From Acinetobacter pecorum (GTDB lineage Bacteria > Pseudomonadota > Gammaproteobacteria > Pseudomonadales > Moraxellaceae), in assembly GCF_014837015.1 (NCBI RefSeq), contig NZ_JACSPT010000001.1, positions 156,621 to 220,620 of the forward strand: a DNA stretch of 64,000 nucleotides, given 5' to 3'. Under the pieces are notes generated by a model. It saw only the letters and a program-made list of their open reading frames with translations, was not told where the DNA came from and searched no databases. The translations under genes and the position numbers were made by a program. Within the stretch, counting starts at the first letter, position 1; each line of letters opens with the position of its first letter. Below are positions 25,911 through 34,521 of the stretch, in pieces.

Positions 25911-26537
25911 TTACTTCGCCAAACTCGCTTTAAACAACTGCATCGCCTGACCACGATGACTGATTTTATTCTTTTCTTCTTTGCTCATTTCTGCACTGGA
26001 AATCCCCAGTTCCGGTAACCAGAACAACGGGTCATAGCCAAAACCATTTTCACCACGTGCAGCTTCCAGAATTTCTCCATGCCAGACACCCTGAAAGACT
26101 TGCGGTAATGGATCTTCGGCATGTTGGACCAGGGCCAGTACACAAACAAACATGCCTTCAATCGCTTCACCCTCTTGACGTAAGGGTTTGAGATCGGCCA
26201 GCAGTTTTTCATTATTGGCGGCATCGTTGCCATGCTCACCGGCATAACGAGCCGAGTAAATGCCGGGAGCGCCTCCGAGAACCGGCACACAAATGCCTGA
26301 ATCATCTGCAATAGCAGGTTTTCCGGAAATTTTAGAAGCATGACGTGCCTTGATAATCGCATTTTCGACAAAGCTTAGACCATCTTCGATCGCATCTTCA
26401 ATATTCAACTTGCCCTGAGCTACGACTTCAACCGGCAGTTTTAACTCGGCAAACAGTTTTTCAAACTCGGCAATTTTACCTTTGTTATTACTCGCCAATA
26501 CCAGTGTGCCTTGGGATAACCAGTCAGTTGCAGCCAT
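25911..26537 (-). CDS. rdgB: RdgB/HAM1-family XTP/dITP diphosphatase
   Basis: House-cleaning pyrophosphatase that removes dITP, XTP and related non-canonical purine nucleotides. The 208 residues show LVLASNNKGKIAEFEKLF near residue 12, AIADDSGICVPVLGGAPGIYSARYAGE near 75, and the GFGYDPLFWLPELG catalytic loop near 160. These are the characteristic Ham1 motifs. Monocistronic, with the dispersed repeat block immediately downstream. Confidence 0.96.
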   Translation of the reverse strand: MAATDWLSQGTLVLASNNKGKIAEFEKLFAELKLPVEVVAQGKLNIEDAIEDGLSFVENAIIKARHASKISGKPAIADDSGICVPVLGGAPGIYSARYAGEHGNDAANNEKLLADLKPLRQEGEAIEGMFVCVLALVQHAEDPLPQVFQGVWHGEILEAARGENGFGYDPLFWLPELGISSAEMSKEEKNKISHRGQAMQLFKASLAK

Positions 26538-26602
26538 GTCAAAAACTCATTATTAGATAAAGAATGGGTGCTATTTTAGCAATGGATGAAGAATTTGCGG
26601 CA

Positions 26603-26627
26603 ATAAAAAAGCACCCGAAGGTGCTAT
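26603..26627 (-). terminator. Terminator of the metX-metW-Sel1 operon
   Basis: AGCACC (26610-26615) pairs with GGTGCT (26620-26625), with T6 on the minus strand. Confidence 0.8.
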
Positions 26628-26641
26628 TTATACCATTCAGC

Positions 26642-27232
26642 TTATTGTGCCTGAATCCATCTGTCGGCACGATCACGCGCCTGACGGATCTGCTCTTGGG
26701 TTAAATTCGCCGCCAAGGCAGTTTTTCTGCCTTCCGATAGCGTAATCACCTTATTGTCGAGCATGCCATCACGGGTAGACAGTTCATACCATTGGTAAGC
26801 ACCCATATAGTTTTTCTTTTTCTCTTCCATCATTGCCAGGTTAAAGCTGGCACGGTTATCGCCACGGCTAGCGGCTTTTTCAAAATACTGACGTGCCAGC
26901 GTTTCATCTTTTCTGGTGCCAATACCATCGGCCAGCATACGGCCAACATTCAGCTGTGCAACTGCCAGACCTTGATCCGCAGCAGCTTTATACCAGGCAA
27001 AGGCCTGTCGTTCATCTTTTTGAATGTCTTTACCATACTGGTATTTGGTGGCCAGATAAAACTGTGCACCGGCCTGACCAGCTTTCGCTGCTTTGGTCAG
27101 ACTGTTGATATCCATGATGGAATACTGAGCCGCTTGACTGGCAACAGATGGACTAGGTGCAACATAATCTGCATGGGCTTGCATGCCAAAAAGTCCCGCC
27201 AGTAGCGTCGTACTTAATAATAATTTTTTCAT
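26642..27232 (-). CDS. Exported Sel1-like repeat protein
   Basis: A 196-residue protein with a Sec signal peptide (MKKLLLSTTLLAGLFGMQAHA, cleavage near residue 21) and at least two Sel1/TPR-type alpha-alpha repeats: GAQFYLATKYQYGKDIQKDERQAFAW and AVAQLNVGRMLADGIGTRKDETLA, then a third degenerate one. Such periplasmic repeat proteins usually mediate protein-protein contact. Its start overlaps the metW stop by four bases (ATGA), so it is translated as part of metX-metW, although a role in methionine metabolism is not implied. Confidence 0.85.
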   Translation of the reverse strand: MKKLLLSTTLLAGLFGMQAHADYVAPSPSVASQAAQYSIMDINSLTKAAKAGQAGAQFYLATKYQYGKDIQKDERQAFAWYKAAADQGLAVAQLNVGRMLADGIGTRKDETLARQYFEKAASRGDNRASFNLAMMEEKKKNYMGAYQWYELSTRDGMLDNKVITLSEGRKTALAANLTQEQIRQARDRADRWIQAQ

Positions 27233-27822
27233 AGCGCGCTCACTCGATAAATTGCGACTTCACCAAATAGATTAGGGAGATGCTTGCTCAGCAAACTATC
27301 TTCTTGATTCCCATTCACAGCGAGTCGATTAATAATTTTGATATTATTTTCCGCACAAAGTGCTTCAAAATCACGAAATGTACATAAGTGGATATTCGGG
27401 GTGTTATACCACATATACGGCAAGGCTTCAGAAACCGGCATTCTCCCTTTGATTGCCAAGAAAGAACGAGTCTTCCAATGCGCAAAGTTCGGGAAGGTAA
27501 TAATGGCCTGTTTCCCCACACGCACCATATCACGTAATAATACGTCAGGCGCATCTACAGCTTGCAAAGCTTGTGCCATGACCACATTGTCAAAAGACTG
27601 GTCAGCAAAGCGGCTTAAGCCGAGGTTTAAGTCTTGCTGGATGATATTTAACCCGCGACTGACTGCAATTGCAATCTTTTCCTGATCAATTTCTAATCCA
27701 TATGCACGAATATCGTGCTTTTTGCTCATTTGTGCCAGCAGTTCACCGTCGCCACACCCAAGGTCGAGTACGCTAGAACCCGGCTTGATCCACTTTTCAG
27801 CGAGTTGTTGATCGATACGCAT
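27229..27822 (-). CDS. metW: Methionine biosynthesis protein MetW
   Basis: A 197-residue SAM-dependent methyltransferase-fold protein that accompanies MetX in many proteobacteria. Motif I is visible as VLDLGCGDGELLAQM at about residues 19-33, followed by YGLEID, FDNVVMAQALQAV and ITFPNFAHWKTR. In related bacteria MetW is needed for full activity of the homoserine acyltransferase. It overlaps metX by one base (TAATG) and the Sel1 gene by four. Confidence 0.94.
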   Translation of the reverse strand: MRIDQQLAEKWIKPGSSVLDLGCGDGELLAQMSKKHDIRAYGLEIDQEKIAIAVSRGLNIIQQDLNLGLSRFADQSFDNVVMAQALQAVDAPDVLLRDMVRVGKQAIITFPNFAHWKTRSFLAIKGRMPVSEALPYMWYNTPNIHLCTFRDFEALCAENNIKIINRLAVNGNQEDSLLSKHLPNLFGEVAIYRVSAL

Positions 27823-28982
27823 TATATGGTCTCCTTCGGTGTTGCTTTCAGGTGTTCTTCACCCCCGAGAAATGCACGCAAAGATTTTACATAGAGCGGA
27901 ATAGGGAACAGGAAGGAGTCATGGCCTTGTTCCGCATCAATATCCAGATAGCTGACAGGTTTGTGATTGCTGATCAAGGCATCCACGATTTCCTGTGAGC
28001 GGGCAGGGGTAAAACGCCAGTCAGTGGTGAATGACACCACCAGGAATTTGCACTGAGTATTGGCCATGGCTTTTTTGAGCGACTGTTCATATTCACGCGA
28101 CGGATCAAAATAATCCAGTGCCTTGGTCATGATCAGATAGGTATTGGCATCGAAGTTACGGCTGAACTGTTCACCCTGATAACGCAAATAGCTTTCGACC
28201 TGAAATTCAACGTCAAAGCCATACATAAATTTGCCTGATTTCAAATCGCGGCCAAACTTCTGTTTCATGGCTTCTTCGGACAGGTAAGTAATATGACCGA
28301 CCATACGCGCCAGAATCAGGCCACGTTTTGGATAGCTGTCATTTTCCAGATAACGACCATTATGGAAATCCGGGTCTGACAAAATCGACTGACGTGCCAC
28401 TTCGTTAAAGGCAATATTCTGTGCAGAAAGCTTTGGAGCGCTGGCAATGATCACGCATTTTCTTAAACGGTTTGGATAATCCACTGACCATTGCAATGCC
28501 TGCATGCCACCCAGTGAACCGCCAATGATGGCATCCCAGGTATCAATCCCTAAACGGTCAGAGAGCAGGGCCTGGGTTTTGACCCAGTCGCGGACCGTAA
28601 CTAATGGAAAATCAGGGCCATAAGGACGGTTGTCATGTTCAGGATTGGGTGAGGTCGGGCCGGTAGAGCCATTACAGCCACCAATATTATTCAGTGAAAC
28701 CACAAAGAATTTTGACGTATCAATGGCTTTGCCGGGGCCAATACATGAATCCCACCAGCCGGGTTTTTTATCATCTTCATGATGATAGCCTGCAGCATGG
28801 TGATGCCCGGAAAGCGCATGGCAGATCAAAATAGCATTGGACTTATCGGCATTGAGTTCGCCGTAAGTTTCAACCATCAGTTCAAAACGGGGAAGGATGC
28901 GACCGCATTCAAGCTCTAACGGCTCTTCAAATTGGAACTTTTGTGGGACAACAAGGCCCACTGAGTCAGCTGGAAAAGACAC
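27822..28982 (-). CDS. metX: Homoserine O-acyltransferase MetX
   Basis: Alpha/beta-hydrolase-fold acyltransferase of 386 residues that activates homoserine for methionine synthesis. Motifs: early [32 protein letters not shown], nucleophile Ser in [14 protein letters not shown] near residue 160, and the late catalytic Asp and His in [16 protein letters not shown] and [11 protein letters not shown]. MetX-type enzymes may use acetyl-CoA or succinyl-CoA; sequence alone did not let me decide. First gene of the metX-metW-Sel1 unit, preceded by the leuA terminator. Confidence 0.94.
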   Translation of the reverse strand: MSFPADSVGLVVPQKFQFEEPLELECGRILPRFELMVETYGELNADKSNAILICHALSGHHHAAGYHHEDDKKPGWWDSCIGPGKAIDTSKFFVVSLNNIGGCNGSTGPTSPNPEHDNRPYGPDFPLVTVRDWVKTQALLSDRLGIDTWDAIIGGSLGGMQALQWSVDYPNRLRKCVIIASAPKLSAQNIAFNEVARQSILSDPDFHNGRYLENDSYPKRGLILARMVGHITYLSEEAMKQKFGRDLKSGKFMYGFDVEFQVESYLRYQGEQFSRNFDANTYLIMTKALDYFDPSREYEQSLKKAMANTQCKFLVVSFTTDWRFTPARSQEIVDALISNHKPVSYLDIDAEQGHDSFLFPIPLYVKSLRAFLGGEEHLKATPKETI

Positions 28983-29013
28983 GGGAGGGATTCGCCTTAA
29001 AATCTTGAGTATG

Positions 29014-29048
29014 AATAATAAAAGGATACCATTTGCAGGTATCCTTCT
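29014..29048 (-). terminator. Terminator of leuA
   Basis: AAGGATACC (29022-29030) pairs with GGTATCCTT (29038-29046), followed by TTTTATTATT on the minus strand. Confidence 0.85.
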
Positions 29049-29094
29049 AAAGTCTTTTTAATGCTATGGATTATTGCTAATTCTAATACCGTGT

Positions 29095-30792
29095 TTAGAC
29101 GGCAGCAGCAATCACCTGATCGGTGCTTAACACACCCTGATCAATCAGACGGTTGGTACATGCAATAATCGCTTCGATGGAAGAGGTCACAATGTTGTCA
29201 TGTACCCCTGCACCAAAGGCAGATTTACCGGTACCTTTCACTTGAAGTTCGATCAAGGCCAATGCTTTGGCATGGGCACCTGAACTGATGCTGCGCTCTT
29301 CATAGTTTACGACATCAATTGGCAACTGAAGTGCATCCAGAATTGCAGAAATTGGACCATTGCCTTCACCGCGGATACGACGGGACTGACCGTCAATTTC
29401 AAGGTCAAGCTCAATCACCTGATTGCCGTTATCATCTGACAATTTGTAGTTTTTCGCAGAATAGTGAACGTTCTTAGCATCCACATAGGTTTCCTTGAAC
29501 AACTTCCAGATTTCGGTCGCGCTGATTTCAGTGCCTTGTTCATCGGTACGTTTTTGTACGATCTGAGAGAATTCAATCTGTAAACGACGCGGCAAGATCA
29601 CGTTGTAGTTCGATTCTAACAAGTAGGCAATACCACCTTTACCTGATTGTGAATTCACACGGATTACGGCGTCATAGTCACGGCCCAAATCTTTCGGGTC
29701 GATTGGCAAGTACGGCATATCCCAGATTTCTTCGTTTTTCTGGAACTCAAAACCTTTTTTGATCGCATCCTGATGCGAACCCGAGAATGCAGTAAAGACC
29801 AAATCGCCGGCATATGGATGACGCGGGTGCACAGGTAAACCGGTACATTCTTCCACAGTCGCAATGATTTCATTGATGTTGGAGAAATCTAAATTCGGTG
29901 CTACACCTTGGGTGTACATGTTCAAGGCAATCGCAGCCACGTCGACGTTACCGGTACGTTCACCATTCCCAAATACGCAGCCTTCAACCCGGTCAGCACC
30001 GGCCATAATTGCCAATTCTGAAGCGGCAATGCCACAACCACGGTCATTGTGACAGTGAACTGAAATAATCACGCCGTCACGACGCTGAATGTTACGGTGC
30101 ATCCATTCGATTTGATCGGCATAGATGTGTGGACCTGAAACTTCTACCGTTGCAGGCAAGTTTAAGATCACTTTATTCTCTGGCGATGCTTCCCAGATTT
30201 CAGTGACTGCATCGCAGACATCTTTCGCGACTTCTAATTCGGTTGCCGTAAAACATTCCGGGCTGTACTGGAAGATAAATTCAGTTTCCGGCTGTTTTGC
30301 AGCGTATTCTTTCACTTTTTGTGCAGCATTAATGGCAAGCTGTTTTGCACCTTCTACATCAACATTCAAGACTTTGTTGCGGAATGTCGGCGAGTTGGAA
30401 TTATAGATATGCACAATGGCACGTTTCGCACCTTGTAAAGATTCAAAGGTACGTTGAATCAAGTGATCACGTGCCTGAACCAATACCTCGATATAAACGT
30501 CATCCGGAATATGACCTTCTTCAATCAATTTACGGGTGAAATCGAAGTCAATTTGCGAAGCTGATGGAAAGCCGATTTCAATGTGCTTGAAACCGATTTT
30601 TACCAGCATCTGGAACATCTTGAATTTCTGCTCCATGTTCATTGGCTCAAAGATCGCTTGGTTACCGTCACGCAGGTCGGTACTCATCCAGATTGGCGCT
30701 TTATTGATTTCGTTGTTCGGCCATTGACGGTCTGGTAAGTCCACACGTTGATACATGCGACGGTATTTTTTACTTGGATCAGCCAACATCAT
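29095..30792 (-). CDS. leuA: 2-isopropylmalate synthase
   Basis: First committed enzyme of leucine synthesis: condenses acetyl-CoA with 2-oxoisovalerate. The 565 residues are the long form, with DLRDGNQAIFEPM (metal-binding Asp) near residue 44, SVHCHNDRGCGIAASELA near 245 with the HxH metal ligands, and a C-terminal LeuA regulatory domain for leucine feedback (about 420-565). The double ATG at 30792/30789 with AAGGAGC just upstream is chosen; the 58 additional codons of the longer frame lie in the leader. A 31-codon ORF upstream overlaps this start by ATGA. Confidence 0.96.
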   Translation of the reverse strand: MMLADPSKKYRRMYQRVDLPDRQWPNNEINKAPIWMSTDLRDGNQAIFEPMNMEQKFKMFQMLVKIGFKHIEIGFPSASQIDFDFTRKLIEEGHIPDDVYIEVLVQARDHLIQRTFESLQGAKRAIVHIYNSNSPTFRNKVLNVDVEGAKQLAINAAQKVKEYAAKQPETEFIFQYSPECFTATELEVAKDVCDAVTEIWEASPENKVILNLPATVEVSGPHIYADQIEWMHRNIQRRDGVIISVHCHNDRGCGIAASELAIMAGADRVEGCVFGNGERTGNVDVAAIALNMYTQGVAPNLDFSNINEIIATVEECTGLPVHPRHPYAGDLVFTAFSGSHQDAIKKGFEFQKNEEIWDMPYLPIDPKDLGRDYDAVIRVNSQSGKGGIAYLLESNYNVILPRRLQIEFSQIVQKRTDEQGTEISATEIWKLFKETYVDAKNVHYSAKNYKLSDDNGNQVIELDLEIDGQSRRIRGEGNGPISAILDALQLPIDVVNYEERSISSGAHAKALALIELQVKGTGKSAFGAGVHDNIVTSSIEAIIACTNRLIDQGVLSTDQVIAAAV

Positions 30793-30884
30793 GAGAGAGC
30801 TCCTTGTGTAACCTGATACAGCCTGTGTTTGGTTGAAGCACTGGCAAAGGTTGCGGAATAGATTTTGTCTATAATCATTTTCAT
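30789..30884 (-). CDS. Putative leuA upstream ORF (31 codons)
   Basis: Starts MKMIIDKIYSATFASAS, reads KHRLYQVTQGALS at the end, and stops at a TGA overlapping the leuA ATG (ATGA). It contains only two leucines, so it is not a classic leucine-rich attenuator peptide. Its start codon lies in the 3' arm of the leader inverted repeat, where folding would hide it. Translation could couple to leuA. No clear Shine-Dalgarno of its own is present apart from the hairpin region. Confidence 0.4.
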   Translation of the reverse strand: MKMIIDKIYSATFASASTKHRLYQVTQGALS

Positions 30885-30960
30885 GCAGGTTGGAACCAGG
30901 ATTAAAACTAAAAAACTTCCGAAATATGTGAAATTTAGTTTTAACCACAAAACCTGCATG
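30882..30960 (-). promoter_or_regulatory. leuA leader inverted repeat
   Basis: Outer arms CATGCAGGTT (30882-30891) and AACCTGCATG (30951-30960) are perfectly complementary, as are inner arms TTAAAACTAAA (30902-30912) and TTTAGTTTTAA (30934-30944). The two stems are separated by asymmetric internal loops. The minus-strand RNA would fold a long hairpin at its 5' end, immediately before the upstream ORF. No known riboswitch was recognised. Confidence 0.65.
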
Positions 30961-30965
30961 TATCA

Positions 30966-30994
30966 CTTATACAATTTAGTTTAATCCAGTTAAA
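30966..30994 (-). promoter_or_regulatory. Predicted leuA promoter
   Basis: On the minus strand TTTAAC (30989-30994), a 17-bp spacer and TATAAG (30966-30971). The predicted start near 30959 coincides with the edge of the leader inverted repeat. Confidence 0.5.
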
Positions 30995-31224
30995 TCGAAA
31001 AGTTTTTGCTTTTTTTATGGATTTTAGTCGTATCTCAATAAAGATTTTCTTATAAAGTTTAAGTCATGGAAAATATTTTCACCAATTTTAAATATTTTAT
31101 TTTATATTTTCTTAATTTAAACTTAATGCATGATTTTTTACACTTAAATACCCGATGATGCAGTATTTTTTTACAAAAAAATAAATCTGCTTATGTTCAC
31201 AGATCACTAAATTCATGCTGGCTT

Positions 31225-31908
31225 TCAAAGCTCGGCCCATTTACGCATTAAATTATGATACAGATTGGTCAGTTTCATGACTTCGGCGTGCTGATCACCT
31301 AGCTCAATTCTCAGATTTTGAATACTCTGATCCAGATTAAACAGCATATGCCGTTCTGCATCATCCCGAATCATACTTTGTACCCAGAAAAAAGAGGCTA
31401 TTCGGCAACCAGAAGTAATCGGAGTGACTTCATGCAGGCTGGTCGACGGATACAGAATCATATCGCCGGCAGGCAGTTTCACTTCGTGATAACCGTAAGT
31501 GTCTTCGACCACCAGTTCACCACCGACATATTCTTCCGGCTCACTCAGGAAAACCGTACAGGATAAATCCGTTCTGAGGCGTTCATTGCTCCCGCGAATA
31601 CGACGAATCGAATTATCGACATGAAAGCCGAAAGATTCATTATTTTCATAGCGGTTAAACAGGGGAGGAATAATATCCAGAGGAATTGCAGCTGATAAAA
31701 ATAAAGCATGCTGTCCCAGGGATTCCAGAATAATATTGCTGAGATGATGAGTGAGTGGATGATCTTCAGGTAATTGCTGATTCTGTTTCACGCTGGCAGA
31801 GAGTGTACCAGCGGTGACTTTTCCATTGACCCACTCAATCTTCTTCATCTCCTCACGGAAATATTGCACCTGTTCTTTGCTCAGTACATTTGGAATATGA
31901 TGCAGCAC
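31225..31908 (-). CDS. piuC: PKHD-type Fe(II)/2-oxoglutarate dioxygenase
   Basis: A 227-residue PiuC/YbiX-family hydroxylase. The facial triad is visible: HxD in FGFHVDNS (about residues 95-102), and the distal His in STSLHEVTPI near 157, with the 2-oxoglutarate-binding Arg in GCRIASFFWVQS. PiuC genes lie beside catecholate siderophore receptor genes, as here, 73 bp after piuA. The substrate is unknown, though a link to iron acquisition is inferred from Fur-controlled neighbours. A stable hairpin between the two genes would reduce but perhaps not abolish readthrough. Confidence 0.92.
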   Translation of the reverse strand: MLHHIPNVLSKEQVQYFREEMKKIEWVNGKVTAGTLSASVKQNQQLPEDHPLTHHLSNIILESLGQHALFLSAAIPLDIIPPLFNRYENNESFGFHVDNSIRRIRGSNERLRTDLSCTVFLSEPEEYVGGELVVEDTYGYHEVKLPAGDMILYPSTSLHEVTPITSGCRIASFFWVQSMIRDDAERHMLFNLDQSIQNLRIELGDQHAEVMKLTNLYHNLMRKWAEL

Positions 31909-31941
31909 TGGAAACCCTCGAATAATTGCATTTTCAAAATA

Positions 31942-31969
31942 GCATAGCCTCCCCCTCAGGAGGCTATGC
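31942..31969 (-). terminator. Hairpin between piuA and piuC
   Basis: GCATAGCCTCC (31942-31952) pairs perfectly with GGAGGCTATGC (31959-31969). On the minus strand it is followed by TATTTTG, a short U-tract, so it may be a partial terminator or an RNA-stability element. Confidence 0.7.
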
Positions 31970-31981
31970 GCTTATATCGAA

Positions 31982-34213
31982 TTAATATTTAAAGTTGACA
32001 GCCAGCACTGCACTGCGGCCTTCTGCTTCAGTGGCATAGTGAGAGGCATAAGCTTTAGTGAAGTAACGTTCATCAGACAGGTTGTTGACGTTTAATTGCA
32101 AATCAACATTTTCATTCACGTTATAACGCGCCATGGCATCATAACGGACATAACCTGGAACCCACTTGGTATTGGCTGCATCACCATAAACTTTATCCAT
32201 TGCAACAGCACCCGCACCTAAAGTTAAAGCAGGTGTTACAGCATAGGTAGTCCACAGGGTTGCAGAATTTTTAGGTACATTCTGCATTTGCTTACCTTTG
32301 GCAGGGTTGTCAGGTGTACATACCCCTTGACGGTTACAGGATGGGCCTGGGTTCACAGTTTCACTGTCGAGATAAGTATAACCAGCAGATACAGCCCATT
32401 TATCCGTAATTTGGCCATTTACGCCCAGCTCAAGACCGTCTACTTGGGTTTCGCCGCCATTGGTATATGTAGCAGCATCCAGTTGAATCCGTGTATTTTG
32501 TTTTTCAGTACGGAACACGGCAGCGGTTAAACTCAGTCTTTCATTTAACACATCCCACTTTGTACCGATTTCAAAGGTACGGCTCTCTTCTGGATCTAAG
32601 TCCATATAGGCTTGGCCAATTGCTTCTGAACCATCCCCGCCATCTACACCGACCGGATTGGCAGAAGTCGCATAACTTGCATAGATAGAACCACTTTCAA
32701 CAGGTTTAAAGATTAATCCAGCCTGATAGGTCAGGAAATCGGTATTATTTTCAATAGAGTCGCCAGTTGCGTTTGTGGTTTGCTTGGTATCAAATTTATC
32801 CCAACGTAAACCCAAATCTAATAACCATTGCGGGCTAAACTCGATATTATCTAAGAGATAGACAGATGTAGTCTCGGTCGTGGTTGTCGTGAGATTTTTG
32901 TTGGCTGCGGAAGAGCCCAACCATTGATCACGTGAGTCTGGATTAGTTAATGATGTACACCATGCATCGCTGATAGCACAGTCGCTGTTGAAACCACCTG
33001 TGGTGGTACCTGGATAGCCTGGATAACTTGTTAAGTAGTTACCTTTGTCAGATTTTTGATCTGAGTACTCTGCACCTATATTAAAGCTATGCTTGAATGC
33101 ACCTGTATTAAACTTACCTGTCAAAGCAAGCTGATCGGTAAAGATGTTGGTATCAGTAATACGTGAGTTTATACGACGCCAGACTTTATCATTTAGCACG
33201 TTACCTTTGGAGTCATCTGGCTGGGTCCATAAGTAGTCATTTTTGGCAGAGCTATATACCGCTGTATTACTCAGGGTCAGGTTATCCGTTAAATCGTGTT
33301 CCAGTTTGATGGTGCCGATCTGATTTTCCTGTTTCTGGAAATCACGACTTAATAAACCATAATAAATGCCCTGTTTTACATCGACAGGTTTACCGACGGT
33401 GGCTTTTTTTGCCGCATCATACTTATAAGGAACACCTGAATCCGGCGTGTCATCCGATTTTAAATAGTAATAACTTAAAGTCGCGCGGGTAGGGGTGTCC
33501 AGACCAAATACAATACTCGGTGCAATACCGGCACGTTTATATTCGGCACCATTTTTCTGGCCAGCTTTTTCATTATGGTGACCCATCACGGCCACACGTG
33601 CTGCTATACCATTTCCAAAATCTTTATTGCCATCCAAGGTTATACGTTGATAGTTGTCAGTACCACCCGCGACAGAACCTTCTAGAAAGTCACCCGCTTT
33701 AGCAACTTTAGAAATCATGTTGATACTACCACCAGTCGTTCCTGCACCGCCCATGGCAGATGCAGAACCTTTAGTGACTTCAACCTGTTCGACAGCAAAC
33801 ATTTCACGGTTCTGTGAAGTGGCGTTGCGTACGCCGTCTACATACATGGAACTTTCAGAATTATAACCCCGAATAAAGGGACGATCACCGTTTGGATTGC
33901 CCCCTTCACCTGCGCCCAAGGTAATCCCCGGAACTGTACGTAAGGCATCACTTAAGGTAGTGACTTGTGTATCTTCAATTAACTGTTTTGAAATGACCGA
34001 AACTGACTTAGGGGTATCGAGTAAAGGCGCTACAAATTTGCTGTTCGCAGATTGGTTTACTTTGAAGCTAGGTGCCGGTTCAGCTTTGACTTCTTGATGA
34101 ATCGTCTCTAACTGGATCACCTGTTCTTCTGCCATCGCAGATCCAGCCACCATTGATAAAGATGAAACAATTGCAGAGGAAACGATTTTTTTACGTGTTT
34201 TAATGAAGGTCAT
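31982..34213 (-). CDS. piuA: TonB-dependent catecholate siderophore receptor (PiuA/Fiu type)
   Basis: Outer-membrane ferric-siderophore receptor of 743 residues. A Sec signal peptide of about 28 residues ends at SAMAEE. The plug domain holds LDTPKSVSVISKQLIEDTQ near 65, RPFIRGYNSESSMYVDGVRN near 111 and VEVTKGSASAMGGAGTTGGSINMISK near 148. The barrel ends in the classic C-terminal aromatic FKY. Location next to piuC and a Fur-type site upstream support the PiuA assignment. It needs TonB-ExbBD, encoded at 10.9-12.7 kb. The family also takes up catechol-bearing antibiotics such as cefiderocol. Confidence 0.92.
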   Translation of the reverse strand: MTFIKTRKKIVSSAIVSSLSMVAGSAMAEEQVIQLETIHQEVKAEPAPSFKVNQSANSKFVAPLLDTPKSVSVISKQLIEDTQVTTLSDALRTVPGITLGAGEGGNPNGDRPFIRGYNSESSMYVDGVRNATSQNREMFAVEQVEVTKGSASAMGGAGTTGGSINMISKVAKAGDFLEGSVAGGTDNYQRITLDGNKDFGNGIAARVAVMGHHNEKAGQKNGAEYKRAGIAPSIVFGLDTPTRATLSYYYLKSDDTPDSGVPYKYDAAKKATVGKPVDVKQGIYYGLLSRDFQKQENQIGTIKLEHDLTDNLTLSNTAVYSSAKNDYLWTQPDDSKGNVLNDKVWRRINSRITDTNIFTDQLALTGKFNTGAFKHSFNIGAEYSDQKSDKGNYLTSYPGYPGTTTGGFNSDCAISDAWCTSLTNPDSRDQWLGSSAANKNLTTTTTETTSVYLLDNIEFSPQWLLDLGLRWDKFDTKQTTNATGDSIENNTDFLTYQAGLIFKPVESGSIYASYATSANPVGVDGGDGSEAIGQAYMDLDPEESRTFEIGTKWDVLNERLSLTAAVFRTEKQNTRIQLDAATYTNGGETQVDGLELGVNGQITDKWAVSAGYTYLDSETVNPGPSCNRQGVCTPDNPAKGKQMQNVPKNSATLWTTYAVTPALTLGAGAVAMDKVYGDAANTKWVPGYVRYDAMARYNVNENVDLQLNVNNLSDERYFTKAYASHYATEAEGRSAVLAVNFKY

Positions 34214-34246
34214 GTTAAACCTAAAAAATGAATATTAAAAAAGTAT

Positions 34247-34265
34247 GAGAATAATAATGATTCTT
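34247..34265 (-). promoter_or_regulatory. Candidate Fur box upstream of piuA
   Basis: GAGAATAATAATGATTCTT (plus strand) matches the 19-bp consensus GATAATGATAATCATTATC at 14 positions, 34 bp before the start. A second partial match, TTGAGAATAATGATG, lies at about 34413-34427. The spacer 34214-34521 otherwise shows only AT-rich sequence and the pirA-like terminator. Confidence 0.7.
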
Positions 34266-34475
34266 GTTTTTATTTTTATCCTTTTGTCATAGGAATTCAT
34301 GATCTTTAAGAAAATATTAAATGATATTTTAAATGTAATAACATAACAATATATATTTAAGTTTTTGATTTTAATAAGTATTGATAAAGAAAACTTATTA
34401 TTAACTTTTTATTGAGAATAATGATGTTTATAAAAGGGCACAAATTAGGGAGGTTTCATGGAGTATTCATTGAGC

Positions 34476-34506
34476 GATAAAACACCCTACCGAAGCAGGG
34501 TTTTGA
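34476..34506 (-). terminator. Terminator of the pirA-like gene
   Basis: CCCT (34485-34488) and AGGG (34497-34500) extend through flanking AAAAC/GTTTT, giving TTTTATC after the stem on the minus strand. Confidence 0.6.
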
Positions 34507-34521
34507 ATCATGACTTTTATA

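Noticed and set aside
30789-30884. Classical leucine attenuator peptide
   Set aside because: The 31-codon ORF has only two Leu and no run of Leu codons, and no terminator follows before leuA.
29095-30966. Longer LeuA starting at 30966
   Set aside because: The additional 58 residues cross the hairpin and uORF, contain no family sequence, and the double ATG at 30792 has a good ribosome-binding site.
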